Shown one piece after another: positions 52,829 to 61,140 of a DNA stretch of 64,000 nucleotides (within the stretch, counting starts at the first letter, position 1; each line of letters starts with the position of its first letter). The DNA is from Treponema sp. (GTDB taxonomy: Bacteria; Spirochaetota; Spirochaetia; Treponematales; Treponemataceae), in assembly GCA_017449285.1 (NCBI GenBank), contig JAFSJX010000050.1:62001-126000 (forward strand), given 5' to 3'. The notes beneath the pieces are model-generated. The model was not told where the DNA came from, searched no databases, and saw only the letters and a list, made by a program, of their open reading frames with translations. The position numbers were made by a program, and so were the translations under genes.

Positions 52829-53818
52829 ATGAATAAAAAGAAAATCTTATCACTTTTTATGGTTGTTTCGGTTTTCTGTACATTATTTTTGGGTTGCACG
52901 AAACAAAAAAGGATTGCGCAAGAAGAGCCACAAAGAACGGTGCGCATTGCGATTCAACCGTCAGCGGCATTTATGCCTTTGTATATTGCGCGATACGCTG
53001 GTTTTATTGACGAGGCGCTTGCTCAAAAGAATGCTTCCGTTATCTGGCAGGATTTTGAATCTGGGCCGCCGATACAAGATTCTCTCATTGCAGACCTTTC
53101 TGACCTTGGCGTTATCGGTGATGTGCCTTCGGTTCTGACACTTGCCGCTCCTGTTCCTATGAAATTGGTCGGCATTCCCGCAAGCGGTTCAAATGCTTAT
53201 GCTATGCTTGCTCGTACTGACAACGCCAAACTGAACACCTACAAAGACCTTAAAGGCGCATGCGTGGCGACCATCGTTGGTTCGACAGGGCATAATTTTA
53301 CCAAGAAATTGCTTGAAAAAGCAGGGGTTTCTTTTGATGAAATTAGTTTTATCGGGATTTCCGCGACAGATGCAGAACTGCACTTGCAAATCGGAAATGT
53401 CGATGCTGTTGTCATTTGGGAGCCGAATATAACGCGCTTTATTGATAAAGGTCTTGCAAAAATCGTCGCACAGGGCGATGAGACGGATTTGCGCGGAACG
53501 AATGGCTTTATCGTGCGGGAAGAATTCTTACGCGACAATGCGGATATTGTATCCACTATCTTGCAACAATACGACTGCGCCGTGCAAGCATTTGATTCTC
53601 TTGATGAGGCTTTGCTTAAAAAAGTCGCATCTGAACTCAAAATCACGGTGGAGCAAATGCAGCGAATCGCAAAAAAGTATCAGTTTTCAGTGGAAATTAC
53701 ACAGGCAGATATAGACTCGTTGCAAGACACTGCAAACTTTTTGGTGAGCATCGGCACATTATCGCAATCTCCGCACATAGCAGACTATGTAGACACCTCA
53801 TGCTTTTCCCGAAACTGA
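52829..53818 (+). CDS. ABC transporter substrate-binding lipoprotein, SsuA/TauA/NMT1-like
   Basis: 329 residues from ATG 52829. Lipobox TLFLGC. Typical type-II binding fold: VRIAIQPSAAFMPLYIARYAGF near the start, DLKGACVATIVGSTGHNF (about residue 140), DAVVIWEPNITRFIDKG (about 198), and a helical end. Such proteins bind sulfonates, taurine, nitrate or pyrimidine precursors and work with a permease and an ATPase; neither is nearby. Its 3' end overlaps the convergent FtsH-like gene by 21 bp. No ribosome site before ATG. Confidence 0.82.
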   Translation: MNKKKILSLFMVVSVFCTLFLGCTKQKRIAQEEPQRTVRIAIQPSAAFMPLYIARYAGFIDEALAQKNASVIWQDFESGPPIQDSLIADLSDLGVIGDVPSVLTLAAPVPMKLVGIPASGSNAYAMLARTDNAKLNTYKDLKGACVATIVGSTGHNFTKKLLEKAGVSFDEISFIGISATDAELHLQIGNVDAVVIWEPNITRFIDKGLAKIVAQGDETDLRGTNGFIVREEFLRDNADIVSTILQQYDCAVQAFDSLDEALLKKVASELKITVEQMQRIAKKYQFSVEITQADIDSLQDTANFLVSIGTLSQSPHIADYVDTSCFSRN

Positions 53819-54976
53819 TAAGATTGCCGCTTGTACGTCACTTTCGGTAAATTCAGTCCGTCCTGCTTGAGATGCGCGAAGACTTGCTCCGTTCAGGGCG
53901 GATTCAATTTGTGCCGCGCTTGCTCCATCAAACCATTTTGCCAGCCGCTCTGCAGAAACTTCCGCCGCGTGAGGTTTTCCTTGCATATACATTTGCACCA
54001 GTTGGACGCGTTCATCGTAGTTTGGGTAGGGAACTTTTACGCGAAGGTCGAAACGCCCTGGGCGGATAAGGGCTTCGTCCAGCGCGGCAATGCTGTTGGT
54101 GGCGGCGACAACAAGAATCCCATTGTTTGGCTGAAAACCGTCCAGTTCGTTCAGAAGTGCGGTGACGATGCGCGTATTTTCGGTTTCCAGAGCAGAGCCT
54201 GAGTAATTGCGTCGCGTTCCGATGCCGTCAAATTCGTCGATGAACACAATACATGGCGCGCGTCGTCTTGCCTTGCGGAAAAGCAGTTTAACTTTCATCG
54301 GTCCGATTGCCATGAACATACTTTCAAAATCGGTTGCTTTTGCGGGGATAAATGGCACGTTTGCTTCGGTGGCAAGTGCGCGGGCGAACAAAGTCTTTCC
54401 GTTTCCAGGCGCGCCTTCAAGCAAGATGCCCTTGGGTGCGCGGATGCCTTTCTTTGCAAAGTCAGTGGGACGGCGCAGGATGTCTGTTACCTGACGCATA
54501 TAGTTTTTCAGTTCGTCCATACCAATTATATCTGCAAAGGAAACTCCCGTGTGGCGCACCACTTTGAACGTGTTCGGGCTGATAAATTTGCGGAACACAA
54601 AAATAACTGCGCCGAAGAATAATATATAGAAGAAAACATCAAGAATCGTGGTGAAAATCTCGTTGCCATCTTTTGCCACTTCAACATGTGCGCCTTTGAG
54701 GAGCAAAGTTTCGTACAGCGCGGGAGAATAGGAATTTTCGGTGTGATGCGTGTATTCCGCAGCATCGACGGCGTGGGCTTTCGGACGGAAATAAATTTTG
54801 TCGCCGTTAAATTTTGCTTTTTCAATCGCGCCGTCCTGCACAAGCGCGTAGAATTCTGCATAAGGCATAGGATTTGTGTGCTGAAAGAATGACGGCGCAA
54901 ACGCATACAAAGCGGCTGCTATCGCAAGAACTGCGCACGCTGGCACAATCACTTTTTTTGACGGGATTTTTTTCAT
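53798..54976 (-). CDS. FtsH-like AAA ATPase lacking the protease domain
   Basis: 392 residues from ATG 54976. N-terminal membrane helix (about 8-26), FtsH-type periplasmic domain (PYAEFYALVQDGAIEKAKFNG), second helix (about 105-127), then the AAA module: GAPGNGKT Walker A (about 190), IVFIDEFDGIG Walker B, NELDGFQPNNGILVVAATNS and RPGRFD second region of homology, and a small helical lid. It stops at the end of the AAA domain; the M41 HExxH zinc-protease domain is absent and the next bases belong to the convergent gene. So a protease-free relative of FtsH, not obviously a decayed gene. TACACT 6 nt before ATG. Confidence 0.85.
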   Translation of the reverse strand: MKKIPSKKVIVPACAVLAIAAALYAFAPSFFQHTNPMPYAEFYALVQDGAIEKAKFNGDKIYFRPKAHAVDAAEYTHHTENSYSPALYETLLLKGAHVEVAKDGNEIFTTILDVFFYILFFGAVIFVFRKFISPNTFKVVRHTGVSFADIIGMDELKNYMRQVTDILRRPTDFAKKGIRAPKGILLEGAPGNGKTLFARALATEANVPFIPAKATDFESMFMAIGPMKVKLLFRKARRRAPCIVFIDEFDGIGTRRNYSGSALETENTRIVTALLNELDGFQPNNGILVVAATNSIAALDEALIRPGRFDLRVKVPYPNYDERVQLVQMYMQGKPHAAEVSAERLAKWFDGASAAQIESALNGASLRASQAGRTEFTESDVQAAILSVSGKA

Positions 54977-54982
54977 GCGGAT

Positions 54983-54988
54983 AGTGTA
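54983..54988 (-). promoter_or_regulatory. Putative leaderless -10 box of FtsH-like gene
   Basis: TACACT on the minus strand, 6 nt, ATG at 54976. -35 is weak. Confidence 0.45.
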
Positions 54989-55009
54989 GCAGAAAGAATG
55001 CGTTAGGGA

Positions 55010-55178
55010 TAGTAGCGGCGGCGACAGCCGTTCCGAAGCGAATGAAATGAGCGTAGGAATGGAGCGCAACAGCGCGGAACCGCGAATAGCCCGGCGGCAC
55101 GAGTTTTTGGAGCGAAGCGGAAAAAACTCGTGAAGTGAGCCTGTTTGCGAAGCAAACTGTGCGAACGGCGAACGCCCA
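55010..55178. repeat. Repeat-rich intergenic region
   Basis: GC-rich non-coding stretch with several small palindromes: hairpin GAGTTTTT / AAAAAACTC (55101-55129, unpaired centre with GAGCGAAGC), GTTTGC-GAA-GCAAAC (55143-55157), and GGCGAACGCC after it. The last two recall the double-hairpin elements at 43541 and 43988. Also carries GGAGCGCAACAGCGCGG near 55060, a form often seen in dispersed bacterial repeats. Confidence 0.6.
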
Positions 55179-55181
55179 AAT

Positions 55182-55562
55182 TTAGGACTGCGACGTATTT
55201 TTTTCTACCCAGGTGCGGATGCCGTTTACTATGTCCACGTCGATGTCATGCTCAACGCGGCAGGCATTTTCTTCGCACTGTTCTTCGGGGAGATTGGTTA
55301 TCATCATCAGGAATGTGGTGAGCAATTTGTGGCGACCGTAAATGTCCTGTGCTTTGGAGAGACCTTTTTCGGTCAGTTTAATCGTGTTGCCGAGGACGAA
55401 TTCGATATAGCCGTCTTTTTCAAGGATGCCCATCGCACGGCTTACGCTGGGACGGGAAACATTCAACTTGCGCGCAACGTCAACTGAACGGACAAAACCG
55501 TTTTCTTCCTGCAAACGCAAAATCGCTTCAAGGTAATCTTCGCCAGATTCGTACATTTTCAT
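55182..55562 (-). CDS. DtxR/MntR-like metal-dependent regulator
   Basis: 126 residues with AGAGGTG before ATG. Typical start ESGEDYLEAILRLQEENGFVRSVDVARKLNVSRPSVSRAMGILEKDGYI, the winged helix of DtxR/MntR proteins, then LTEKGLSKAQDIYGRHKLLTTFL and HDIDVDIVNGIRTWV, which carries parts of the metal-binding and dimer region. Shorter than full DtxR and without the SH3-like third domain, as in MntR. Probably represses metal uptake genes in Mn(II) or Fe(II); its targets are not in this window. Confidence 0.85.
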   Translation of the reverse strand: MKMYESGEDYLEAILRLQEENGFVRSVDVARKLNVSRPSVSRAMGILEKDGYIEFVLGNTIKLTEKGLSKAQDIYGRHKLLTTFLMMITNLPEEQCEENACRVEHDIDVDIVNGIRTWVEKNTSQS

Positions 55563-55727
55563 TACACCTCTTTAACAGGTTCCTTATTGTAGCATACTAA
55601 CAATTCTTATCTGTGTCAAACTTATTTTTCTGTATAAACGGTTGTAATGCGTCTGCCCTGGGTGCGATACGGGTGCGATGAGGAGTTTACAAAATGTTTC
55701 TTCGGGGATAAAATAACGCGAGGAAGA

Positions 55728-56795
55728 ATGATTGGTGCGAAAAAAAAATCTGAGCGGAATCCGTTGATTTCTGTCTGCATTCCAGTTTTCTCCACAGAAC
55801 CGTTTTTGGCACAATGTCTGCGGTCGGTCATCACGCAGGATTTTCCTGATTTTGAAGTGGTGGTTGTGAGCGATGCAAGTCGGGGAAAGGATGCGCAGGG
55901 CAGAAGTGCGAAAAAAATTGTGCGCTTTGTGCAGAAGGAATGTGACCGCTTGCGCAAGGAAAAGCATTTGCCGCTTGTGCCGCTTCGATTTGTTGAGCAT
56001 AAGGAGAATCGCGGGCTGATTGAGGTTCGGCGGACGCTGTGCTACGAGGCGAATGGCTTTTATATGACGCAATGCGACAGCGACGATGAGATGGCAGAGA
56101 ACGCGCTTTCGGCTTTGTATGCGGTGGCGGCGGAAAGCGGGGCGGATATTGTTCACGGTACTTCTACGGCTGGGGTGTTTGATGCGGAAGGACATTTTAC
56201 GCCGATAAAAGAAAACCGCTACGGAAAGATTTTTTACGGCAGGATTGATGGACACGATGTTTTCCGCCGCTGGCTTTTGAACGGCGATTTTACGGCGAAC
56301 ACGTGGGGAAAACTGATTAAGCGCGAGTTGTGGCAGCGGGCGTATGAGCATATTCCTTATACGGAATGTAATATGGCGGACGACGTGCTGCTGTTTTTCT
56401 TTTTGTCGCATTATGCGCGCTCGTACATCGGGATTGAGGCGAAAGTGTACCGTTACCGTGTGAACACGGGCATGACAAGTCAGCGAAAGATTGACACAAT
56501 GCACAAATGGAAAATGATTTGCTCCACGGCGAGCGTGTTTACGGTAATTTCGACCTATATTGAGGAATCGGGGATGCAGGAACAGGTTCAGCCAGACGAA
56601 GTGCAGCAAATCCGCAATATGACGCGCCGCTACCTTGCGAACAATATCATGCAGATGCGCGAGGTAGTTGTGCCTGAATTGCAAGAAAAAGCCCGTGCCA
56701 TGCTCTGCGAATATTGGGGCGAAAGCTTTGTGCAGAAAATGGAAGCGGGCGTTGCGGGGCTGAAAAACGGAAAAATTGCTCCGCAGAGGGGGTAG
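55728..56795 (+). CDS. Glycosyltransferase family 2 protein
   Basis: 355 residues from ATG 55728, chosen for GAGG upstream. GT-A fold: NPLISVCIPVFSTEPFLAQCL start, nucleotide-binding VVSDAS, and TQCDSDDEMAENAL (DxD-like, near residue 125). The C-terminal half is helical and cytoplasmic-looking. Transfers a sugar from a nucleotide donor to an unknown acceptor. Its last codons and stop lie in a partial copy of the palindromic repeat found in the ABC-F gene. Confidence 0.85.
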   Translation: MIGAKKKSERNPLISVCIPVFSTEPFLAQCLRSVITQDFPDFEVVVVSDASRGKDAQGRSAKKIVRFVQKECDRLRKEKHLPLVPLRFVEHKENRGLIEVRRTLCYEANGFYMTQCDSDDEMAENALSALYAVAAESGADIVHGTSTAGVFDAEGHFTPIKENRYGKIFYGRIDGHDVFRRWLLNGDFTANTWGKLIKRELWQRAYEHIPYTECNMADDVLLFFFLSHYARSYIGIEAKVYRYRVNTGMTSQRKIDTMHKWKMICSTASVFTVISTYIEESGMQEQVQPDEVQQIRNMTRRYLANNIMQMREVVVPELQEKARAMLCEYWGESFVQKMEAGVAGLKNGKIAPQRG

Positions 56796-56850
56796 GCGAA
56801 AATGCGATAGCGAAGCGGTGCATTGTAGCCGAGGGGGAAACTTCCCCCCT
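56781..56850. repeat. Palindromic repeat copy C (partial), at the end of glycosyltransferase gene
   Basis: Matches the right-hand part of copy B at 1574-1679: GCAGAGGGGGTAGGCG, a middle similar stretch, then CCGAGGGGGAAACTTCCCCC. The left G5 block of the full element is missing. It provides the stop codon of the glycosyltransferase gene. Its GGGGGAA / TTCCCCC stem may also stop transcription of the convergent small gene. Confidence 0.7.
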
Positions 56851-56856
56851 TCTGTG

Positions 56857-57081
56857 TTATTTTTCTTCGGCTTGTTTTGCGGTCTCTTCTTTTTTTGCTT
56901 CTTGTTTGTCTTTGATGTCCGCATAACCAATAAAAACGGCGATAAGACCGATAAAGGCTGAGAGGACTGGCGCGGCTCCTTTGAGAACCATGATGATGTC
57001 TGCTCCCCAGTTAAGGCAGTTTGGAAGGCATGCGACCACGGTAAATGCGATGAGAATCAATCCGAGTAAAATTGCTGTCAT
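56857..57081 (-). CDS. Small membrane protein of unknown function
   Basis: 74 residues with GGAG 8 nt before ATG. Two hydrophobic segments (about 3-20 and 33-53) and a Lys/Glu-rich cytoplasmic tail (DIKDKQEAKKEETAKQAEEK). No family recognised. Convergent with the glycosyltransferase gene and divergent from azlC. Confidence 0.55.
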   Translation of the reverse strand: MTAILLGLILIAFTVVACLPNCLNWGADIIMVLKGAAPVLSAFIGLIAVFIGYADIKDKQEAKKEETAKQAEEK

Positions 57082-57196
57082 AGTAAGACTCCAAAAAATG
57101 TAATACGGCGGCGAAAATCAAAAACTTTTTCGTCTCCACATAGTATAATCGCATACTTCGCTTGAAAATTCAACAGAAAGAGTATAAAGTTGAGCA

Positions 57197-57973
57197 ATGC
57201 TTAACAAAAATCATTTTCACAGGGCGATACGGACAACAATTCCTGTGTTTTTTGGATATATTGCCATCGGTATTCCTTTTGGGTTGATGCTGGTGAATGC
57301 GGGCTATCCTTGCTGGCTTGCTCCGGTGATGAGCGTTTTGATGTATGCGGGGGCAGGGCAGTATATGGCGGTGGGATTGTATGCCGCTGGAACACCGCTC
57401 CTTGCCATTCTGCTGGCACAATTTTTTGTTAATATCAGGCACATTTTTTACGGACTTTCGCTGATTTCAAAATTCAAATGCGTGGGAAAAATAAAGGTCT
57501 TTTTGATGTTTGCGCTGACTGATGAGACTTACGCGCTTCTGACAAGCGTGACTGTTCCCGAAGGTGCTGCCCCTGGCGCATATTATGGAACAATTGCGTT
57601 TTTTGACTGGATGTACTGGATTGCGGGAAGCACGATTGGCGCGGTGATGGGAACGATTATTCCTTTTGATTTTGTCGGAGTAGATTTTGCATTGACCGCG
57701 CTCTTTGTGGTGTTGCTCATAAACAAGATAAAAAGGAGCAGGGATTTTCTTTCGCCGGCAATCGGCATTGCGACGACGGTTGTTGCGATTGCTCTTTCCC
57801 GGACTGGAATTCTGCCTGGGCAGCATATTCTTCTGGTGGCGATTGCGCTGGGATTGGTTATGCTGGTGATGACGCAAGGACGGAAATTCCATGCGGTGCA
57901 TAGGGAGATAAAAGCGGCTGAATCGCAGGAAACAAAACTGCGGGAAACAAAATCGCAGGAGGTGACCCAATGA
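57197..57973 (+). CDS. azlC: AzlC family branched-chain amino acid exporter subunit
   Basis: 258 residues, about seven membrane helices. Typical AzlC start: PVFFGYIAIGIPFGLMLVNAGYP, then MYAGAGQYMAVGL, QFFVNIRHIFYGLSL and MFALTDETYALL. Works with AzlD to export branched-chain amino acids or analogues. A TATAAT box lies about 50 nt upstream; the ribosome site is weak. Overlaps azlD by ATGA. The charged, repetitive tail (AAESQETKLRETKSQE) is not part of the family core. Confidence 0.92.
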   Translation: MLNKNHFHRAIRTTIPVFFGYIAIGIPFGLMLVNAGYPCWLAPVMSVLMYAGAGQYMAVGLYAAGTPLLAILLAQFFVNIRHIFYGLSLISKFKCVGKIKVFLMFALTDETYALLTSVTVPEGAAPGAYYGTIAFFDWMYWIAGSTIGAVMGTIIPFDFVGVDFALTALFVVLLINKIKRSRDFLSPAIGIATTVVAIALSRTGILPGQHILLVAIALGLVMLVMTQGRKFHAVHREIKAAESQETKLRETKSQEVTQ

Positions 57974-58296
57974 AACTTTCTCTGACTGCCGTATTGATTG
58001 CTACGCTTGCAACGGCATTGCTGCTCTTTTTGCTCAGGGCGTTTCCGTTTCTTTTGTTCAGCAAAAAAGAACCGCCTGCGCTGATTCTCTTTGTTGAGCG
58101 GTATATTCCGTCCATGATAATTGCCGTGCTGATTGTGTATTGTCTGAAAGACGTGAAATTTGTTTCTGCGCCGTTCGGATTGCCTTCGCTGATTGCGATT
58201 GGGGCAACTACTGGTCTGCACTTGTGGAAAAATAATTCGCTTTTAAGCATTTTTGGCGGAACGATTATCTACATGGTGCTGAATTATATGCTGTAA
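57970..58296 (+). CDS. azlD: AzlD family branched-chain amino acid exporter subunit
   Basis: 108 residues, four membrane helices (LIATLATALLLFLLRAFPFLLF, LILFVERYIPSMIIAVLIVYCL, and so on), matching AzlD in length and pattern. Starts within the azlC stop (ATGA), so the two are made together and form the exporter in the inner membrane. Confidence 0.92.
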   Translation: MKLSLTAVLIATLATALLLFLLRAFPFLLFSKKEPPALILFVERYIPSMIIAVLIVYCLKDVKFVSAPFGLPSLIAIGATTGLHLWKNNSLLSIFGGTIIYMVLNYML

Positions 58297-58327
58297 TTAA
58301 AAATCGGTGCGCGGCTGACCAAGTGCC

Positions 58328-59128
58328 TTACTGAAGCAAAAGCCCATCGTTCGTGTCTTTAATCGAATGGAACAGCGTAACCAGGCTTTTTATCGTGAGG
58401 GCTTTCTTTTTTTCCTCGTCAATATCCAGAATTATGTCGCCCTTATTCATCATCAGAAGCCGGTTTCCGTAGTCGATTGCATGCTGCATGTTGTGCGTGA
58501 CCATCATCACCGTAAGCCCATATTCCTTTGCAAAGCGCAGCGTCAGGTTCATCACGATTTCCGCATTGGTCGGGTCAAGGGCGGCGGTATGTTCGTCCAG
58601 CAAAAGCAAATCAGGCTTACTCATCACCGCCATCAAAAGGGTAAGTGCCTGCCGCTGTCCGCCGGAAAACTGCTCCACGTTGTCGCCCAACCTGTCTTCC
58701 AGCCCCATGTTCAGCACGGACAGCTGTTCCCGAAAGTGCGCGCGCAGCTTGCCGTTCAGACTTATCCGCAGTCCTTTCGTGCCTTTTTTCGAGCAGATGA
58801 CCATATTATCCTCAAGGCTCATCTTGCCCGCCGTGCCCAAAAGCGGATTCTGAAAAATGCGTCCAATGTAGCGCGCGCGTTTGAATTCCGCATCGTGCGT
58901 AATGTCAACAACTTTTCCATTTTCCTCACGGTCAAGCAGAATTCGCCCCCTAGTCGGCTGGAGCGTTCCCGCAATCACATTGTACAGCGTAGACTTTCCC
59001 GCGCCGTTAGAGCCAATCACTGTGATGAAGTCGCCCTTTTTGATGTGCAGGTTGATGTCTTTAAGCGCAGTATTTTCGTCTGGCGTGTGCGCATTGAATG
59101 TGATTCCGATATGTTCGAGTGTCAGCAT
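58328..59128 (-). CDS. ABC transporter ATP-binding protein (partner of pfam04392-type importer)
   Basis: 266 residues with AAAGGAG upstream. Walker A GSNGAGKST (about residue 39), Q-loop FQNP, signature FSGGQRQA (about 155), Walker B LLLLDEHTAALD with His where Pro is usual, and H-loop VTHN. This is the ATPase of a three-gene importer whose binding protein is the pfam04392 (TrpX-like) type. Substrate is unknown; some members carry tryptophan or other amino acids. Distance to the permease gene is 49 bp. Confidence 0.9.
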   Translation of the reverse strand: MLTLEHIGITFNAHTPDENTALKDINLHIKKGDFITVIGSNGAGKSTLYNVIAGTLQPTRGRILLDREENGKVVDITHDAEFKRARYIGRIFQNPLLGTAGKMSLEDNMVICSKKGTKGLRISLNGKLRAHFREQLSVLNMGLEDRLGDNVEQFSGGQRQALTLLMAVMSKPDLLLLDEHTAALDPTNAEIVMNLTLRFAKEYGLTVMMVTHNMQHAIDYGNRLLMMNKGDIILDIDEEKKKALTIKSLVTLFHSIKDTNDGLLLQ

Positions 59129-59177
59129 ATTTTTTCATCTCCTTTGGGCGTGTCCGCTTGCGCGCCCCTCCCATCGC

Positions 59178-60092
59178 TCACGCTTTCGCCGGTCGTTTCA
59201 AATGTTCCCGCAGCCAGCCCGCCACATCCGTCTGGCTCACAATCAGGCAGATGATAATGAGCAGACCCGTAATCAGTTTTAGGTCGTTGGAGTTCATGCC
59301 GATGTTGTAGCCGTAGCGGCGGGCAAGGAACATGAGGGCGCGGTACAGAATCGAGCCGAGAAGGACGCGCAATGTCTGCACGGCAATTTTATTCGATTTC
59401 AAAATGAATTCACCCAGCATGAGCGAAGCAAGCCCAGAAACCACAACGCCCGTACCGCTTCCCACATCGGCAAAACCAGAATACATGGCAAAGAGAGAGC
59501 CGCTCAATGCCGCAAGCCCGTCGCCAAAGCAGATGCCCACGCCCCGCACAAAACGAATGTCTACGCCCTGACTTGTTACCATCTGCGGATTCGCCCCCAG
59601 CGCACCCATGGTAAGCCCGAAGTCCGTGGAAAAAAACAGGTTCAGCAACACGGTCAATGCCCCGACAAAAAGCACCAAAAAGATGACAATAATCCATTCT
59701 CCGCTCATGCCAACCGTTTTTGCCCATGCGGTAAGGTTTGAAAAAATCGTAGGAATACGCAAAAATGAAACATTCGCCTGATTCGACATAATCCGCAGGT
59801 TCACCGAATAGAGCATGGTCATCATCAGAATACCGGAAAGCAAATCGGGGATGCGCAATTTAGTATAAATGAGCGTGGTACACAAGCCCGCAAGACAGCC
59901 CGCCACAAAAGCGAACAAAAGCGCGAGCGCAGGGGAAATGCCGTGGGTAAGACACGCCGCAAGCACACACGCTCCCATCGGAAACGAGCCGTCCACCGTC
60001 ATGTCGCAGAAATTCAGTACCCGGAACGTCATAAACACTCCGAGTACCATGATGCCGTAAATCAGTCCTTCAGTCAGAATGCTGGGAATCAT
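59178..60092 (-). CDS. ABC transporter permease (pfam04392-type importer)
   Basis: 304 residues, about nine membrane helices, branched-chain/sugar-type permease (BPD_transp_2-like). Seen: GVFMTFRVLNFCDMTVDGSFPMGA near the start, GLCTTLIYTKLRIPDLLSGI, and the GLAALSGSLFAMYSGFADVGSGTGVVVSGLASLMLG block (about 190-225) that contacts the ATPase. One base separates it from the binding-protein stop. Forms the inner-membrane channel. Confidence 0.92.
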   Translation of the reverse strand: MIPSILTEGLIYGIMVLGVFMTFRVLNFCDMTVDGSFPMGACVLAACLTHGISPALALLFAFVAGCLAGLCTTLIYTKLRIPDLLSGILMMTMLYSVNLRIMSNQANVSFLRIPTIFSNLTAWAKTVGMSGEWIIVIFLVLFVGALTVLLNLFFSTDFGLTMGALGANPQMVTSQGVDIRFVRGVGICFGDGLAALSGSLFAMYSGFADVGSGTGVVVSGLASLMLGEFILKSNKIAVQTLRVLLGSILYRALMFLARRYGYNIGMNSNDLKLITGLLIIICLIVSQTDVAGWLREHLKRPAKA

Positions 60093-60093
60093 A

Positions 60094-61089
60094 CTATTTC
60101 TTTTTCAGTTCTCCGTTCTCAAAAATCAGGTTCGCCTGCGAGAGCAGTTCCGCACTGAATGTAATGCCGCAGTTCTTTGCTGCATCCAAATCCAGAAGCA
60201 AATCGCTGTCGCTGGGGTCGGTCATAAAGCGCACGGGGAGCGTCGCAGGGTCTGCGCCGTTCAGAATCTTTACGCACATTTCACCAGTGGCGCGGCCAGC
60301 CTTGTAGTAGTTGAAACCGCTTGCCATCAGAATTCCTCCCGCCTGTGCGCCCGTTACGTCCGCGCTGAAAATCGGTTTTTTTGCATCGCCGAATACCTGT
60401 ACCAAAGACGCAAGTGCGCTGAACACCGTGTTGTCCGTGGTCAGATAAATGCCGTCCACGCGGTCTACGATTGCATCTGCCGCCGCTTTTACTTCGGAAG
60501 AATTGGTAATCGCCTGCGTGACCAGTTTGAGTCCTGCTTTTTCACAGCCTTCTTTGACTAGATTGAGCGAGCTGATTGAGTTTGCTTCGTTGCTCGTGTA
60601 AATGTAGCCGAGCGTTTTGATGCCCGTCACTCCTTTGAAGAACGCGATGTGCTGAACCGTGGGAACTGCATCGCTCATGCCGGTTACGTTTCCCTCGCCG
60701 TGTTCAAGCGTTGTGACCAGTCCTGCACCGAGCGGGTCAGTCACCGTGCCGAATACTACGGGAATGTCTTTGATGGTATTTGCCAGCGCAAGGGCCACGG
60801 GGGTAGCGATTCCCACCGCAAGATTTACGCGCTCGTCCTTGTACTTGTTTGCAATCTGCGCGGCCGTGTTTACGTCTCCGTTGGCATTCTGTAAATCGTA
60901 TTCTGCTTTGATGCCCGATTCGTTGATTACATCTATAATGCCGCGCTCAACGTCGTCCAACGCTACGTGCTGAACGATTTTTGCGATGCCAATTTTTTTT
61001 GCGCCATCGGCAGATTTTTTATTACATGCAGAAAGCCCCGTCAACAGAGCCGCCGCCGCCAAAACAGAAATCAATTTTGTCACTTTCAT
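60094..61089 (-). CDS. ABC transporter substrate-binding lipoprotein (pfam04392, TrpX-like)
   Basis: 331 residues from ATG 61089 with AGGAG 8 nt upstream; the longer frame runs through the promoter. Lipobox GLSAC. Core family blocks: GIAKIVQHVALDDVERGIIDVI, QIANKYKDERVNLAVGIATPVALAL, PVVFGTVTDPLGAGLV, VTGMSDAVPTVQHI, and MASGFNYYKAGRATGEM. A periplasmic or outer-leaflet binder that delivers an unknown ligand to the permease. First gene of the importer operon, with a strong promoter. Confidence 0.92.
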   Translation of the reverse strand: MKVTKLISVLAAAALLTGLSACNKKSADGAKKIGIAKIVQHVALDDVERGIIDVINESGIKAEYDLQNANGDVNTAAQIANKYKDERVNLAVGIATPVALALANTIKDIPVVFGTVTDPLGAGLVTTLEHGEGNVTGMSDAVPTVQHIAFFKGVTGIKTLGYIYTSNEANSISSLNLVKEGCEKAGLKLVTQAITNSSEVKAAADAIVDRVDGIYLTTDNTVFSALASLVQVFGDAKKPIFSADVTGAQAGGILMASGFNYYKAGRATGEMCVKILNGADPATLPVRFMTDPSDSDLLLDLDAAKNCGITFSAELLSQANLIFENGELKKK

Positions 61090-61111
61090 GGTAAAATCTC
61101 CTAATAAAAAT

Positions 61112-61140
61112 ATGTTACTATGCAAAGAAACATTTGTCAA
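61112..61140 (-). promoter_or_regulatory. Promoter of pfam04392-type importer operon
   Basis: Minus strand TTGACA (61140-61135), 17-bp spacer, TAACAT (61117-61112). Perfect -35. Confidence 0.75.

Noticed and set aside
55584-56930. 448-codon open frame on the minus strand
   Set aside because: It lies opposite the glycosyltransferase gene, which has clear family motifs; the minus frame is Arg/His-rich with no motif, typical of an antisense shadow.
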